Shown: positions 24,877 to 33,746 of the stretch, one piece after another
Numbering within the stretch: position 1 is the first letter of the stretch
Layout: each line of letters opens with the position of its first letter
From: Miscanthus floridulus
Taxonomy: Eukaryota; Streptophyta; Magnoliopsida; Poales; Poaceae
Assembly: GCF_019320115.1 (NCBI RefSeq)
Contig: NC_089587.1
Location: forward strand, 84,740,384-84,804,383
Reading direction: 5' to 3'
DNA length: 64,000 bases
Program-made: the position numbers and the translations under genes
The notes under the pieces: generated by a model
Databases searched by the model: none
Told to the model about the DNA's origin: nothing
What the model saw: only the letters and a program-made list of their open reading frames with translations

Positions 24877-25242
24877 TCACTCGGCATCGGCGTCACCGCC
24901 GCCGGGGACAGCGGCGAGCTCCTGCTGCTGAAGGCGCTCGAGCGCCTTCTCGTGCGCCCAGGTCTCGATTGTGAGGTCGGGCTTGGCGTTGAGGCCGACG
25001 CCGAGGATGACGACGGTGAGGAAGGAGGTGATGTAGCAGGGCAGCTCCCAGTCCTCCCACTTCCGCGACTCCCCCGGCGGCGGCGGCGGGCGGTTGAAGA
25101 GGTACCCCTTGGGCCGCTCCTCGTGGCCCGGCGTCGTCCACCGCCCCGCGCCCTCGCCGCCACCGCGCACGCGGGATGCGGAGCGGAGCCGCGCGCGTAG
25201 CATGCCTCCCGCCGCCGCCGCGGCCGTCGAGATCGCCCGCAT
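24877..25242 (-). CDS. Mitochondrial complex I ESSS/NDUFB11-like subunit
   Basis: A single exon of 121 residues. Residues 1-35 are Ala/Arg/Ser-rich with no acidic residue until the Glu at 30, as in a mitochondrial presequence. The middle carries HEERPKGYLFNRPPPPPG and KWEDWELPCYITSF, typical of plant ESSS subunits of NADH:ubiquinone oxidoreductase. One membrane helix (about 68-86) is followed by LNAKPDLTIETWAHEKALER. The protein is an accessory membrane-arm subunit of respiratory complex I in the inner mitochondrial membrane. Arabidopsis homologues, from memory, are At2g42310 and At3g57785. The promoter side has TGGGCY repeats, common in nuclear genes for mitochondrial proteins. The GC-rich first part is normal for grasses. 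Confidence 0.88.
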   Translation of the reverse strand: MRAISTAAAAAGGMLRARLRSASRVRGGGEGAGRWTTPGHEERPKGYLFNRPPPPPGESRKWEDWELPCYITSFLTVVILGVGLNAKPDLTIETWAHEKALERLQQQELAAVPGGGDADAE

Positions 25243-25393
25243 CGATGCCGCCGGTGGAGCGCGTCGCCTGCGAGATTGGGGAATGGAGAAGCTGTGCTGT
25301 GGGAGTGGGAGACGGAGACGGGGGAGGAGAAAGGCTGGAGCTGGACTGGACTGGGCTGCACTGGGAGCTTGAAGACGTGAGCTTTAGGAACGA

Positions 25394-25423
25394 ATTGGGC
25401 TGGGCCGATATGAAATGGGCTAC
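25394..25423 (-). promoter_or_regulatory. Site II cluster upstream of the complex I subunit
   Basis: Three TGGGCT/TGGGCC words stand at about 25396-25401, 25401-25406 and 25416-25421, some 150-180 bases upstream of the ATG. Site II repeats are an established feature of plant respiratory-chain gene promoters. Confidence 0.55.
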
Positions 25424-25639
25424 CGATTTCAGCATTTCAGTAGAGTTCAGAAGAAAAAAGAAACATGGTCACTCGTTTAAAAATGTTTGTTGTTTTAATT
25501 TTCTACAAAAATTGAAATTTTATAACTACGGTAAAATTTGTAAAAAAAATATATTAGTAACATTTCCTTAAAATAAATGCATATCAGGATATATTCCATG
25601 ATTGATTTAACAAACTAATTTAATGCTATAGTATATAGC

Positions 25640-25860
25640 TGCGCAGGAGTTATGATGTCTAAAATTTGTAACCTTTGGTCAACTATTTATCTACAAATAT
25701 TCAGATATACTCATTGGTGATTGGCATTTTAAAGTATTTTTGTAGTTTTGTCTGCAGTAACACGCAGTGTAATTATACTCACGAAATCAGCAGTCAAAGT
25801 ATAAACCGTTAAAGACCATGCCAAGCTAAACCCCATCTTATACTTGAAATAGAGGGAGTA
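25640..25860 (-). mobile_element. Stowaway-type MITE remnant
   Basis: On the - strand it opens with TACTCCCTCTATTTCAAGTA and contains a TTGACCAAAGG word typical of Stowaway interiors. The far terminal repeat was not found. Confidence 0.4.
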
Positions 25861-26099
25861 TAGTGTGTGTAATAACTCCGGCAACGGTGGTCCATAGCAA
25901 GCATGTCTTGGCTCTACCACTGAAGAGAGTAAATGATGTTACAAAGAAAAAAACTGTCCTGAACCGCAAGAAAGCGGAAGAAAGCAAATGCATGTACCCA
26001 CGGTGCTACACCGTATTCAGTCTGATGACCGTGCTGTTGGTCGTTGAGACCTGCCTGGAATTGGAGTGTGTTTGATGGGAGGTGATTCCTGATCTTCCG

Positions 26100-26920
26100 T
26101 TGATGATAACTATCGTTTTAGGTGGAGCACGACACACCGATCCGGCTTCAGATCGAAAGACCTGAACCCTGCAATTTTAGTACCATAACTCCTCTGGTTA
26201 TCAACCGTGTCACCAATCCGGTTGACCTCGCCAGGAAGGCTAATCCCTACCTGCGAAATGAAGAACACAAGCAAGAACTCGAAAGCACGCAGCTCAAAGT
26301 ATGGGACAACTGCAGATGTATGATTAAGTTCTCAAAGTGGGGTCTCACAAACCGATGAACGGCAATTGTCAATTGATAGAATGATCTAAGCAAAATCCAA
26401 AACCTAACGACGGCGGCGACGAATGATTCTAAATGTCTTAGGGTCGTCGTCTACTCTGGACGCACCCCCTTAACGAGCTCAAAGACGATGCACGGCCCAT
26501 TGGACCAAATACGGTGACGCAGACGTCAACTTGTTTCGACGATTTCCGTTGATTCTGAAGGGATTTTGATGTGGGACCACTTCCATTGGTTTCCGTATCA
26601 AATTATCTTTCCATCCATATGTGGATTGTCGAAAACGGAGTCCAGATGTATTCTGGATGACCAGTTTATGGTAGACTGGTACTAGAGGCCGAGGTAGATT
26701 CAAAGTCATGTTGGACCGGGTCTCCGGCTTGTGTTGGACGTCCTTGTTGGTCATCTTTGCCTCATCTCTTTCTCCAAGTTTCTCATGATTCTCTCCAATA
26801 TTCCTAAGAAATATAATATCATTAGGTAGTAGTCTATTCTTAAAAGTATAAAAATGATCATTTAAGAATGAGCTTATCTCTAAATTTAGTTGGCTTATTT
26901 GAGCTCGGGCCATTGGACCT
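26100..26920. mobile_element. LTR-retrotransposon remnant
   Basis: Contains text I recognise from grass gypsy-like LTRs (CACGGCCCATTGGACCAAAT, GTCAACTTGTTTCGACG, GATTCTGAAGGG, CATATGTGGATTGTCG, CGGAGTCCAGATGTATTCTG). No intact ends or coding domain are visible. The 78- and 144-codon frames within it are not genes. Confidence 0.45.
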
Positions 26921-27339
26921 TGTATGTTGTTAGAGGATCAGCGGATGTATTCGAAGAAATGATGTCCTTCTCAGTGTTGGTGGAGTAGGTGGCAGCATTT
27001 TTGCAATTAATGAGCTGAGCATGTGCTTAATGGCGAGCGGACAAGGGCAGGGCAACGAGGCGGGGGAAAGACTGCCTATGGCTGTGGCCCGGCCCCGAAA
27101 CAGGGCCTGATAATTGGAGATGAACGTGTAATGACGCACGGACACGACAAACTCTTTTATACCCCCGTAAATTAAGCCGGCACGCAAATTATGCATGACT
27201 AGTAGTATTCATCTAAAGGTTATTTTACGATAAAAATCCCTTAGTGCAAATGGTATAAATATTTTGGTCCGTATCCGACTTCTAACTCGTTTGGAGGAGT
27301 TACACTTTTATACCTGAGTTCGATTCGGATATACAGAAC
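26921..27339. other. Spacer
   Basis: No supported feature. Confidence 0.3.
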
Positions 27340-28505
27340 CCGGCACTAGATACTAGCTCCCGGACATCCACACAAAAGCGTGTATCTGGGCGCCCACGTC
27401 ATCTTCGTCACGCGCGCTTGCGGAACAGGCTGCGCCTACCGCTCTTTCCCCTGGTCCCCTCCTCTCTCTCCACGGCCGTGAGTCTGGACATCCGTGCGTT
27501 CGCTGCTCCTTCCCCTTAACTCCCTCCTCTATCTCTAGGCGGGCGGCACCCGAGAACCAGCATGAGGACAAGCACGGCCGTCCGCAAGATCCTAGGTGTG
27601 CTGCTCGCCCTGACCACCAGCCCACGGCTCGCCGCACCCATCCCTCGCCGCCTAGGTTGTGCCCCCCAGGACTCTCTACCTCTAAAACATAAAACACTTG
27701 GATGCAAAATACTACTGAAGCAGATGAAACATTTGGAACACACAATTGCAACATGTGTGTGAAACATATGCAACATCTAGATAAAACACTTGCAAATTGC
27801 AACATGAAAACACTTATTGCAACATAAGACAGAAACATTTCGAGTAAACTCTTGCAACATAGGTGTGAAACATATGTAATATCTAGATAAAAAACGCTTG
27901 CAACATACGTCTGAAACAGATGAAACATCTTGAACAAACTCTAGCAACATGCCTCTAAAACACTTGCAATATATACAACATCCATACGAAACACCTGCAA
28001 CATACATCTGAAACACTTGAAACATATATTTTTAACATGTGGGAGGGGAGGACGGAGCCGGTTGATTCCGGCCTCGGGGCATGAGCACCACCAACACGCC
28101 CTGAGCTCAGGGGCTCCCTTGGCTCGGGCGGGGACCGACATGAGGTGCGCGACGGCACCACGAGCACCAGCAGAGGCAGCGCGACGGCGAGCGGTGCGGG
28201 TGGGTGCGCAGCAGGTGGGACTGCAGGAGCAAGGAGCGAGAGGCGCTGGTGGGCGCGCGCGATGGGCAGGAGCGAGAAGTGAACAACACAGGGTGGGCAC
28301 GTGCGGGGAGATGGCTGTGGCGGCAATGCAGAGTGGGGCGGACGGACAGCAGCATGGCACCGTGAAATGTGCGATGGGTGAGCAAAGTTGTAGACATTTT
28401 TGAGATACAGAAGTGGGAGACGTAAAGAGAATGAGGCCAGCATGATGGGCCGTGCAGCCCAGGAAGGCGGCGTCCGATCGGATGGACAACCTCCACCCTA
28501 AGCAT
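27340..28505. repeat. Repeat-derived block with a TTGCAACAT/GAAACAT word array
   Basis: Between about 27680 and 28035 the words TTGCAACAT, GAAACATAT, GAAACAGATGAAACAT and AAAACACTTGCAA alternate, with imperfect spacing. Both sides are GC-rich and non-coding looking (about 27380-27660 and 28040-28500). I read it as one decayed DNA transposon, but no convincing terminal repeat or target duplication was found. Confidence 0.45.
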
Positions 28506-29196
28506 TACCGTGTTTGTATTCGTTACTCAAATTGAATATATATGATTTCAATATATATTTATTTATATATTTATTCAACTAAGCTAACAGTATATTTATA
28601 TGCGTATCTAACCGTTTACATCCCACGTGGAATGCATTGCCGCCGCCGGCCCCATTTGATCTCCCAAATCCCAATGCACGTTGCTAGCATGTGCTGATGT
28701 CAAGCATAGCACAATCTCACAGACAGTACTTGGTTAATCTACTACTGATGATACTGATAGTTGACAGTTGTCCCATCCACTATTTACAACTCAAAGGCAT
28801 GCAAATTCAGCTCAGCATTATCCACTCAGCTTCACATACAATTTTTTTTTTGAAACAACCCAAGCTCTTTTTAAAATAAAAGAAAAGAAGATAAGGAAAA
28901 AAAGAGGAAGGGATCCGAGGAAAGACAAGCATTCTTCTTTTCCTCACGTCATCACGCACACCACCACAACGCGAAATTATCATCATCTATACCACTACCA
29001 CCCAAACCTATACGATTAACCTGCAGGAGTGCAGGTTATATTAACGAAGCATCACGTACGTATACATGCGCCCGCGCACGGACGTGCTAGAAAGTTCGTT
29101 ACGCGTCGTGCATGCACATACGGTACACCACGTACCTCACACACTACTAGCTGTACGTGGGGTAGCACGGTAACAAAGCTAGGGACCGTATGAGCG
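28506..29196. other. Spacer and 3' flank of the LRR gene
   Basis: AT-rich then mixed sequence. No coding exon seen; the right part is probably the 3' UTR of the LRR gene. Confidence 0.35.
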
Positions 29197-30342
29197 TCAC
29201 GTGCACTTGCCGAGCGGGCCGCCGCAGAGGCAGCTGTTGCTGGCGAACGACGCGGCGTCGAGGTGGTCGAACGGCGCGCCGGCGGGGATGGTGCCGCACA
29301 GCCGGTTGTGGCTGAGGTCCAGGTGGCCCACGTACGCGGCCGAGGCCAGCGACCGCGGCACGCCGCCGGTGAACCGGTTCCGCGACAGGTCCAGCAGCAT
29401 GAAGTAGGACTGCGGCGTGAACGCGTCGGGGATGCCGCCGCCCAGCGCGTTCCGGCTCAGGTTCAGCATCCCGAGCCCGCTGTTCGCCAGCAGGCTCGCC
29501 CGGACGCCGCCCGACAGCCGGTTCCCGCCGAGGTACAGCGACGTCAGCACGTTGCCGCCATTCCCGGCGGTCCCGGAGCCGCCGCAGCCCAGACCCTCGG
29601 GGATCGCACCCGTCAGCTGGTTCTCGGAGAGGTCGAGGTCGGCGAGACGGGGCATCGACGCCACCGACGCCGGCATGGGGCCCGACAGCCGGTTCCGTCC
29701 CAGGAGCGCGCGGCTGAGCATCCGGAGCCGCCCGAAGTCCGACGGGAGGCGGCCCGTGAGGCGGTTGATGGAGAGGTCGAGGTGCTTGAGCTCGGCGAGC
29801 GACGTGAGGGACGGCGGGATGCCGCCGGAGAGCAGGTTGTCGGCGAGGTTGAGCACGGCGAGGCGCGACAGCCCGCCGACGGGCGGGATGGCGCCCGTGA
29901 GGCGGTTCCCGGGGAGCTCGATGATGCGGAGGTACGGGAGCGACGTGGCGACGCAGGCCGGGATGGGCCCCGAGATCTGCTTCCAGTCCGCGAGCACCAG
30001 CGACGAGAGGCGGTCCAGGCGGCACACGGCGTCCGAGACGTACCCGGACATGAGCCCCGACGCCGGCCGCCCCGCGGGCGCCATCACCGCGTCGTCGGCC
30101 TCCCCGCGGAGGGACAGGTCCGCGACGCGCCCCGTGGTCGGGTCGCACGCCACGCCGTACCAGCCGGCGCAGCAGTCCGTGCCCGTCCACGTCGAGAACA
30201 CGCCCAGCCGCTCCTCCGACAGCGCCGCGCGGATCGACAGCAGCGCGTCGCGGTCCGACGCCGAGCATGCGGACGCGGCCGCCGGGGCCAGCAAGGCGGC
30301 CAGGGCGACTAGAAGCGCCGCGGCGGTGGCCGGAGATGCCAT
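29197..30342 (-). CDS. Secreted leucine-rich-repeat protein, DRT100/PGIP-like
   Basis: A single exon of 381 residues starting at MASPATAAALL; the ATG 36 codons further up lacks a signal-peptide context. Residues 1-24 form a hydrophobic signal peptide. An LRRNT cap (CSASDRDALLSIRAALS to CCAGWYGVACD) follows, then about ten plant-type LRRs with the LDLSxNxLTGxIP pattern. A C-terminal cap NSCLCGGPLGKC ends the protein. There is no membrane helix and no kinase domain, so it should act in the secretory path or apoplast. The layout matches DRT100-like proteins; polygalacturonase-inhibitor-type proteins are the nearest alternative. The gene is very GC-rich, so long antisense and off-frame open frames exist but lack domains. 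Confidence 0.88.
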   Translation of the reverse strand: MASPATAAALLVALAALLAPAAASACSASDRDALLSIRAALSEERLGVFSTWTGTDCCAGWYGVACDPTTGRVADLSLRGEADDAVMAPAGRPASGLMSGYVSDAVCRLDRLSSLVLADWKQISGPIPACVATSLPYLRIIELPGNRLTGAIPPVGGLSRLAVLNLADNLLSGGIPPSLTSLAELKHLDLSINRLTGRLPSDFGRLRMLSRALLGRNRLSGPMPASVASMPRLADLDLSENQLTGAIPEGLGCGGSGTAGNGGNVLTSLYLGGNRLSGGVRASLLANSGLGMLNLSRNALGGGIPDAFTPQSYFMLLDLSRNRFTGGVPRSLASAAYVGHLDLSHNRLCGTIPAGAPFDHLDAASFASNSCLCGGPLGKCT

Positions 30343-30510
30343 TGCGTGCTTTGCGTTGCTTTGGGCCTTTGGCGGCAGTGGACGACAGTGCTCAGTGACG
30401 AGCTTCTCAAAGAGGTTTAGTAAAGGCTGGCAGGTGGCAGAGTGTGGCATCTGGCATGCATTGACGGTTTTGCCCTCCCGTAAGCGCGTTCGTTACCGTT
30501 TTGAGCTAGT

Positions 30511-30532
30511 GGGGGGGGGGGGGGGGGGGGGG
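30511..30532. repeat. Uninterrupted run of 22 G
   Basis: Homopolymer of 22 G on the + strand (C on the sense strand of the LRR gene), 169-190 bases before the LRR start codon. It could be a promoter or leader element with quadruplex potential, or an assembly-sensitive tract. Confidence 0.85.
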
Positions 30533-30787
30533 CAAGGGTGTCTGCGGGGCACGTGCATGGCAGTGCAGCTACCGCCACCGGCGGCGAGGCGCCTTTACCT
30601 CTCGTTGCCAAATTTGTGCCTCTGCGAGGTGCGTCACTGTGCTGGCAGCTCAACGCAGTGGCTTTCTCTCTTCCCGCTGTGGAAGTGAGGAGTGATGAAG
30701 ACGGGCCCGGGCAAATGATGGCACGATCTGCCCGCACCAAACTTGATTGAATGCTGCAGCCGTCTGGATCTCGACCGGGCGGAGGAT

Positions 30788-31010
30788 CCGTCGCCGGAGC
30801 TGATCATGGCGTCCACGCCGCGCCCCCTCCTCCACCCCTCGGGCCTCGGCCGATCAAATCCATCGCGCGTGATGGCGACGAGGCGGCGATGGTGGCGCCC
30901 CATGCAGACCAGGATCGCGCCGGCGTCGACCGTGCGTGAGGAGTCCAGGACCACGTGGCCGCCTCGTGGTCCGTAGGCACACCGACTGCTGTGGCGTTTG
31001 CCTTGCACCA
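30788..31010. repeat. Duplicated GC-rich fragment, copy A
   Basis: Shares GGAGCTGATCATG, CGATCAAATCCAT, a 25-base run from GTGATGGCGACG to GGTGGCGCC, CAGGATCGC, GTCGAC, AGTCCAGGACCAC and GGCACACCGAC, in the same order, with 42690-42910. Function unknown; it may be a fragment of a host gene carried by a transposon. Confidence 0.65.
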
Positions 31011-31441
31011 CCAAATTGTTTTTAGATGGTACTCTTAGAAAATCACCTCTATCTATATTTTTTAATATTATTAAAGAGCCAAAATTTCTCTTCACCTATT
31101 TTTCATCAACCTCCTCCTACCTACCGGATAGTGGAGAGTTAGATAAAAAAATACTCACGTCTAGCGATGATAAATATAAAGTCAAATTTCAAAATGTATT
31201 GAGTTGCAGCATACATATCTCGTATACGTGACCCCGACTCATGATCAGCGCTCATACGAGTTAGAACAACTCGCATCTAGTGATGATACGGAGTCTAATT
31301 CCTATGTTAGGGTTCCATTGCAACGTACATGCACGTTTGCTAGTTTAGGACAAAGAGTAACGTAGCTAACGATTTATCTCTAAAAATTCATTTTCTGAGG
31401 TGACTCCGTTAAAAAACCGATCATAGAGATACATCTATTTT
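31011..31441. other. AT-rich spacer
   Basis: No supported gene. Confidence 0.3.
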
Positions 31442-31567
31442 ATGGCCTATTCGGAACGCAGGAATTTCATACGAATTCGATAGGAATTTCACATAAATCA
31501 GTTTAATTTTATAAAAAAAAATACATGAACAGAAAAAAAAAAAAAACTCGTGTCCCAAACAGGCCCT
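31442..31567. mobile_element. MITE
   Basis: Ends GGCCTATTCGGAACGCAGG and GTGTCCCAAACAGGCCC are imperfect inverted repeats, with an A-rich middle. Target duplication not resolved. Confidence 0.5.
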
Positions 31568-31640
31568 AAAGGGCGGTCGTCCAAGAACCATTTTCGAAAA
31601 CCACATTTTTAGGTACAGTTCTGTTAAGACGACCGCCCAT
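31568..31640. repeat. Inverted repeat GGGCGGTCGTC / GACGACCGCCC
   Basis: Arms at about 31570-31580 and 31629-31639 enclose about 48 bases. It may be the subterminal part of a DNA transposon. Confidence 0.45.
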
Positions 31641-32151
31641 AAAAATATGAGATTTTTACGGGTGGTATTAAGAGAATCTTATTTAAAAATAATTTATATG
31701 GATGATTTTCTTAGTGAACCTCCGGTGAAAAATACTCTTCGGTGGATGACTCCATTCTTGAGCTCACTAGGAGGCGAAAAAATTTCAAAATTAGAAGGGA
31801 CATGTTTTGCCCTTAGAACCTTTAAAGAAGTTAGCTTTAAGACACCATCCCTAATGTCTTTTAAAAGTTTACTCATACATCTCTTTGCTTAATTATGGTT
31901 TCCATCTAGAGAGGTATGCTGTTCATTTTCAATTTTGTATTAGTTTGTGCCATTTTTTTGCGCTCAATTTACTTGTATGGAGTAGGCTCAGATGAATCTC
32001 TAATTATTTCCAAAGATTCTTTCTTCTTATAGGATTATACAAGATTGTCCATAATGGAGATATTTCTAGATCTAGATCTGCATGTAACCATGCATGGATA
32101 GGGGAGAGAGTAAGAGAGATGTGTTTTTTTTTAACGAAAATTAGGTAGCGT
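31641..32151. other. Spacer
   Basis: An 81-codon frame at 31647-31892 has no recognisable domain. Nothing else supported. Confidence 0.3.
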
Positions 32152-32815
32152 GCCCGTGCGTTGCTACGGAACAACTAAATCTTTTGTACTAAAAACACAT
32201 GGATCGCACGATAAGATAATAATACTGTTAAATTAAATACTGACGTCAAAGTGACATTTAATTCAAAAAGCAAAGTTCGTGAAATTAACACAGTCACGGA
32301 GAGTGCGACGTCGCAGGCTCACAAACTCTACTGTATAGATTTTTTTCGTGATACGGCTAAGATAATATTTTATATCAGCAAAAAGAATTCTACGATATTA
32401 ATTTCTTTCATGCGCTAATAAATCCATGAATAAGTTCCGCTGCATCTCCATATAATCATGTACACATATGTTCGAGTATATATGCAAATAGGTTCGTGCC
32501 CGTGCGTTGCTACGGGACAGCTAAACTTTTGTACTTAAAAACACACGGATCGCACGATAAGATAACAATACTGTAAAAGTATATGACCGACGTTAAAGTG
32601 ACATTTAATCAAAAAGCTAAGTTCGTGAAATTTACACAGTCATAGAGAGTGTGGCGCGTGGCTCACAAACTCTACTATGTAGATCTTTTCGTGATGCGGC
32701 TAAGATCATTTTTATACCGGCAGGAAAATATTTTCGATATCCATTTCTTTCATGCGCCAACAAATCCACGAATAAGTTTCACCACATCTCCATATCATCC
32801 TGTACACGGCGCTGG
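32152..32815. repeat. Direct tandem pair of about 340 bp
   Basis: Copy 1 starts near 32152 and copy 2 near 32495, each with GTGCCCGTGCGTTGCTACGG. Both then share ACACACGGATCGCACGATAA, AAAGTGACATTTAAT, ACAGTCA, CTCACAAACTCTACT and TTTCTTTCATGCGC. The copies are diverged by substitutions and short gaps. The element family is not certain. Confidence 0.7.
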
Positions 32816-33226
32816 CAAGCGAATTAGCCGCAACTTATGTAATTAGTTTTATAGTTAGCTCATGTTTAGTCCTCCTAATTGATATCTAAAAATTCAATGT
32901 GACAGGGACTAAAGTTTAGTCCTAGGATCCAAACACCCCTGACTCTCGACTCCTGCTGGCTGCTCACTTGCACTACCATACCTATGTATCTGCATGTATA
33001 TACTCTAATGCCAGAACGTCTAAGATGGTCTTTATTGTCTACCCTTTAAAAATATCATAACTTTAAGGTTGCCATTTGTGTATGCTGTATGATTGGGATG
33101 TTTTACACTAATCCATAAGGGTGTCCATAAGAGTCGAAATTTTTGATGCAATTATGATGTCTAAGCTTATCAATCAGACAGAGAGGAACTTAATTGTTAA
33201 AATATTTTTAACACTGCTTTCATATA
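32816..33226. other. Spacer
   Basis: No supported feature. Confidence 0.3.
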
Positions 33227-33484
33227 CTTCTTTTGTCCCAAAATAGAATTCATTCTCGCTTCCTGAGAAGTTAACTTTTTTTTTAACTTCGACCAATTAT
33301 ATATAAAAAATATTAATATTTATAATGCATAATTAGTATCATTACATAGAACATTAAATATATTTTTATAATAAACTTATTTAGAGATATAAATGTTGCA
33401 CGTATTTTTTACAAACCTAGTCAAAGTTGAGAAAGTTTGACCTGCACGCATCCCATAACAACTTATATTTTTGGGTAGAGGAAG
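33227..33484. mobile_element. Stowaway MITE
   Basis: Ends CTTCTTTTGTCCCAAAATA and TATATTTTTGGGTAGAGGAAG are inverted relatives of the Stowaway CTCCCTCCGTCCCAAAAT end. TA flanks both sides (33225-33226 and 33485-33486). The interior has AAGTTTGACC, typical of the family. Confidence 0.8.
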
Positions 33485-33689
33485 TATATGCTAATGGGAG
33501 TAGTCAACTGAAAGTGGTGATGAACACAACAATACTTTCATATTATATGCTAATGGGAGCACGAAGAAACGCAGGAGAATGGACCTATATACTAATGGTG
33601 GGAATATTCGTTTAGAAAATTATAGAAGGTTCACCAGTCTCACCATGTATAACCAACACATCTTTTATTTGGCACCACTGATGTTTCAT

Positions 33690-33746
33690 TCCATGCATGA
33701 TTATTGTTTCCTTCCATGCATGATTATTGTTTCCTTCTATGCATGT
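33690..33746. repeat. Short tandem repeat of about 24 bp
   Basis: TGCATGATTATTGTTTCCTT recurs about 2.5 times. Confidence 0.7.

Noticed and set aside
24855..25435. Frames of 168 and 180 codons overlapping the complex I subunit gene
   Set aside because: Off-frame shadows of the ESSS coding sequence and its GC-rich promoter.
27680..28035. CRISPR-like array
   Set aside because: Word spacing is irregular, there are no unique spacers, and the context is a plant nuclear genome.
29147..30688. Long open frames of 349-423 codons overlapping the LRR gene in other frames
   Set aside because: They exist because the LRR gene is very GC-rich; they have Arg/Pro/Ser-rich low-complexity content, no domains, and the LRR frame explains the DNA.
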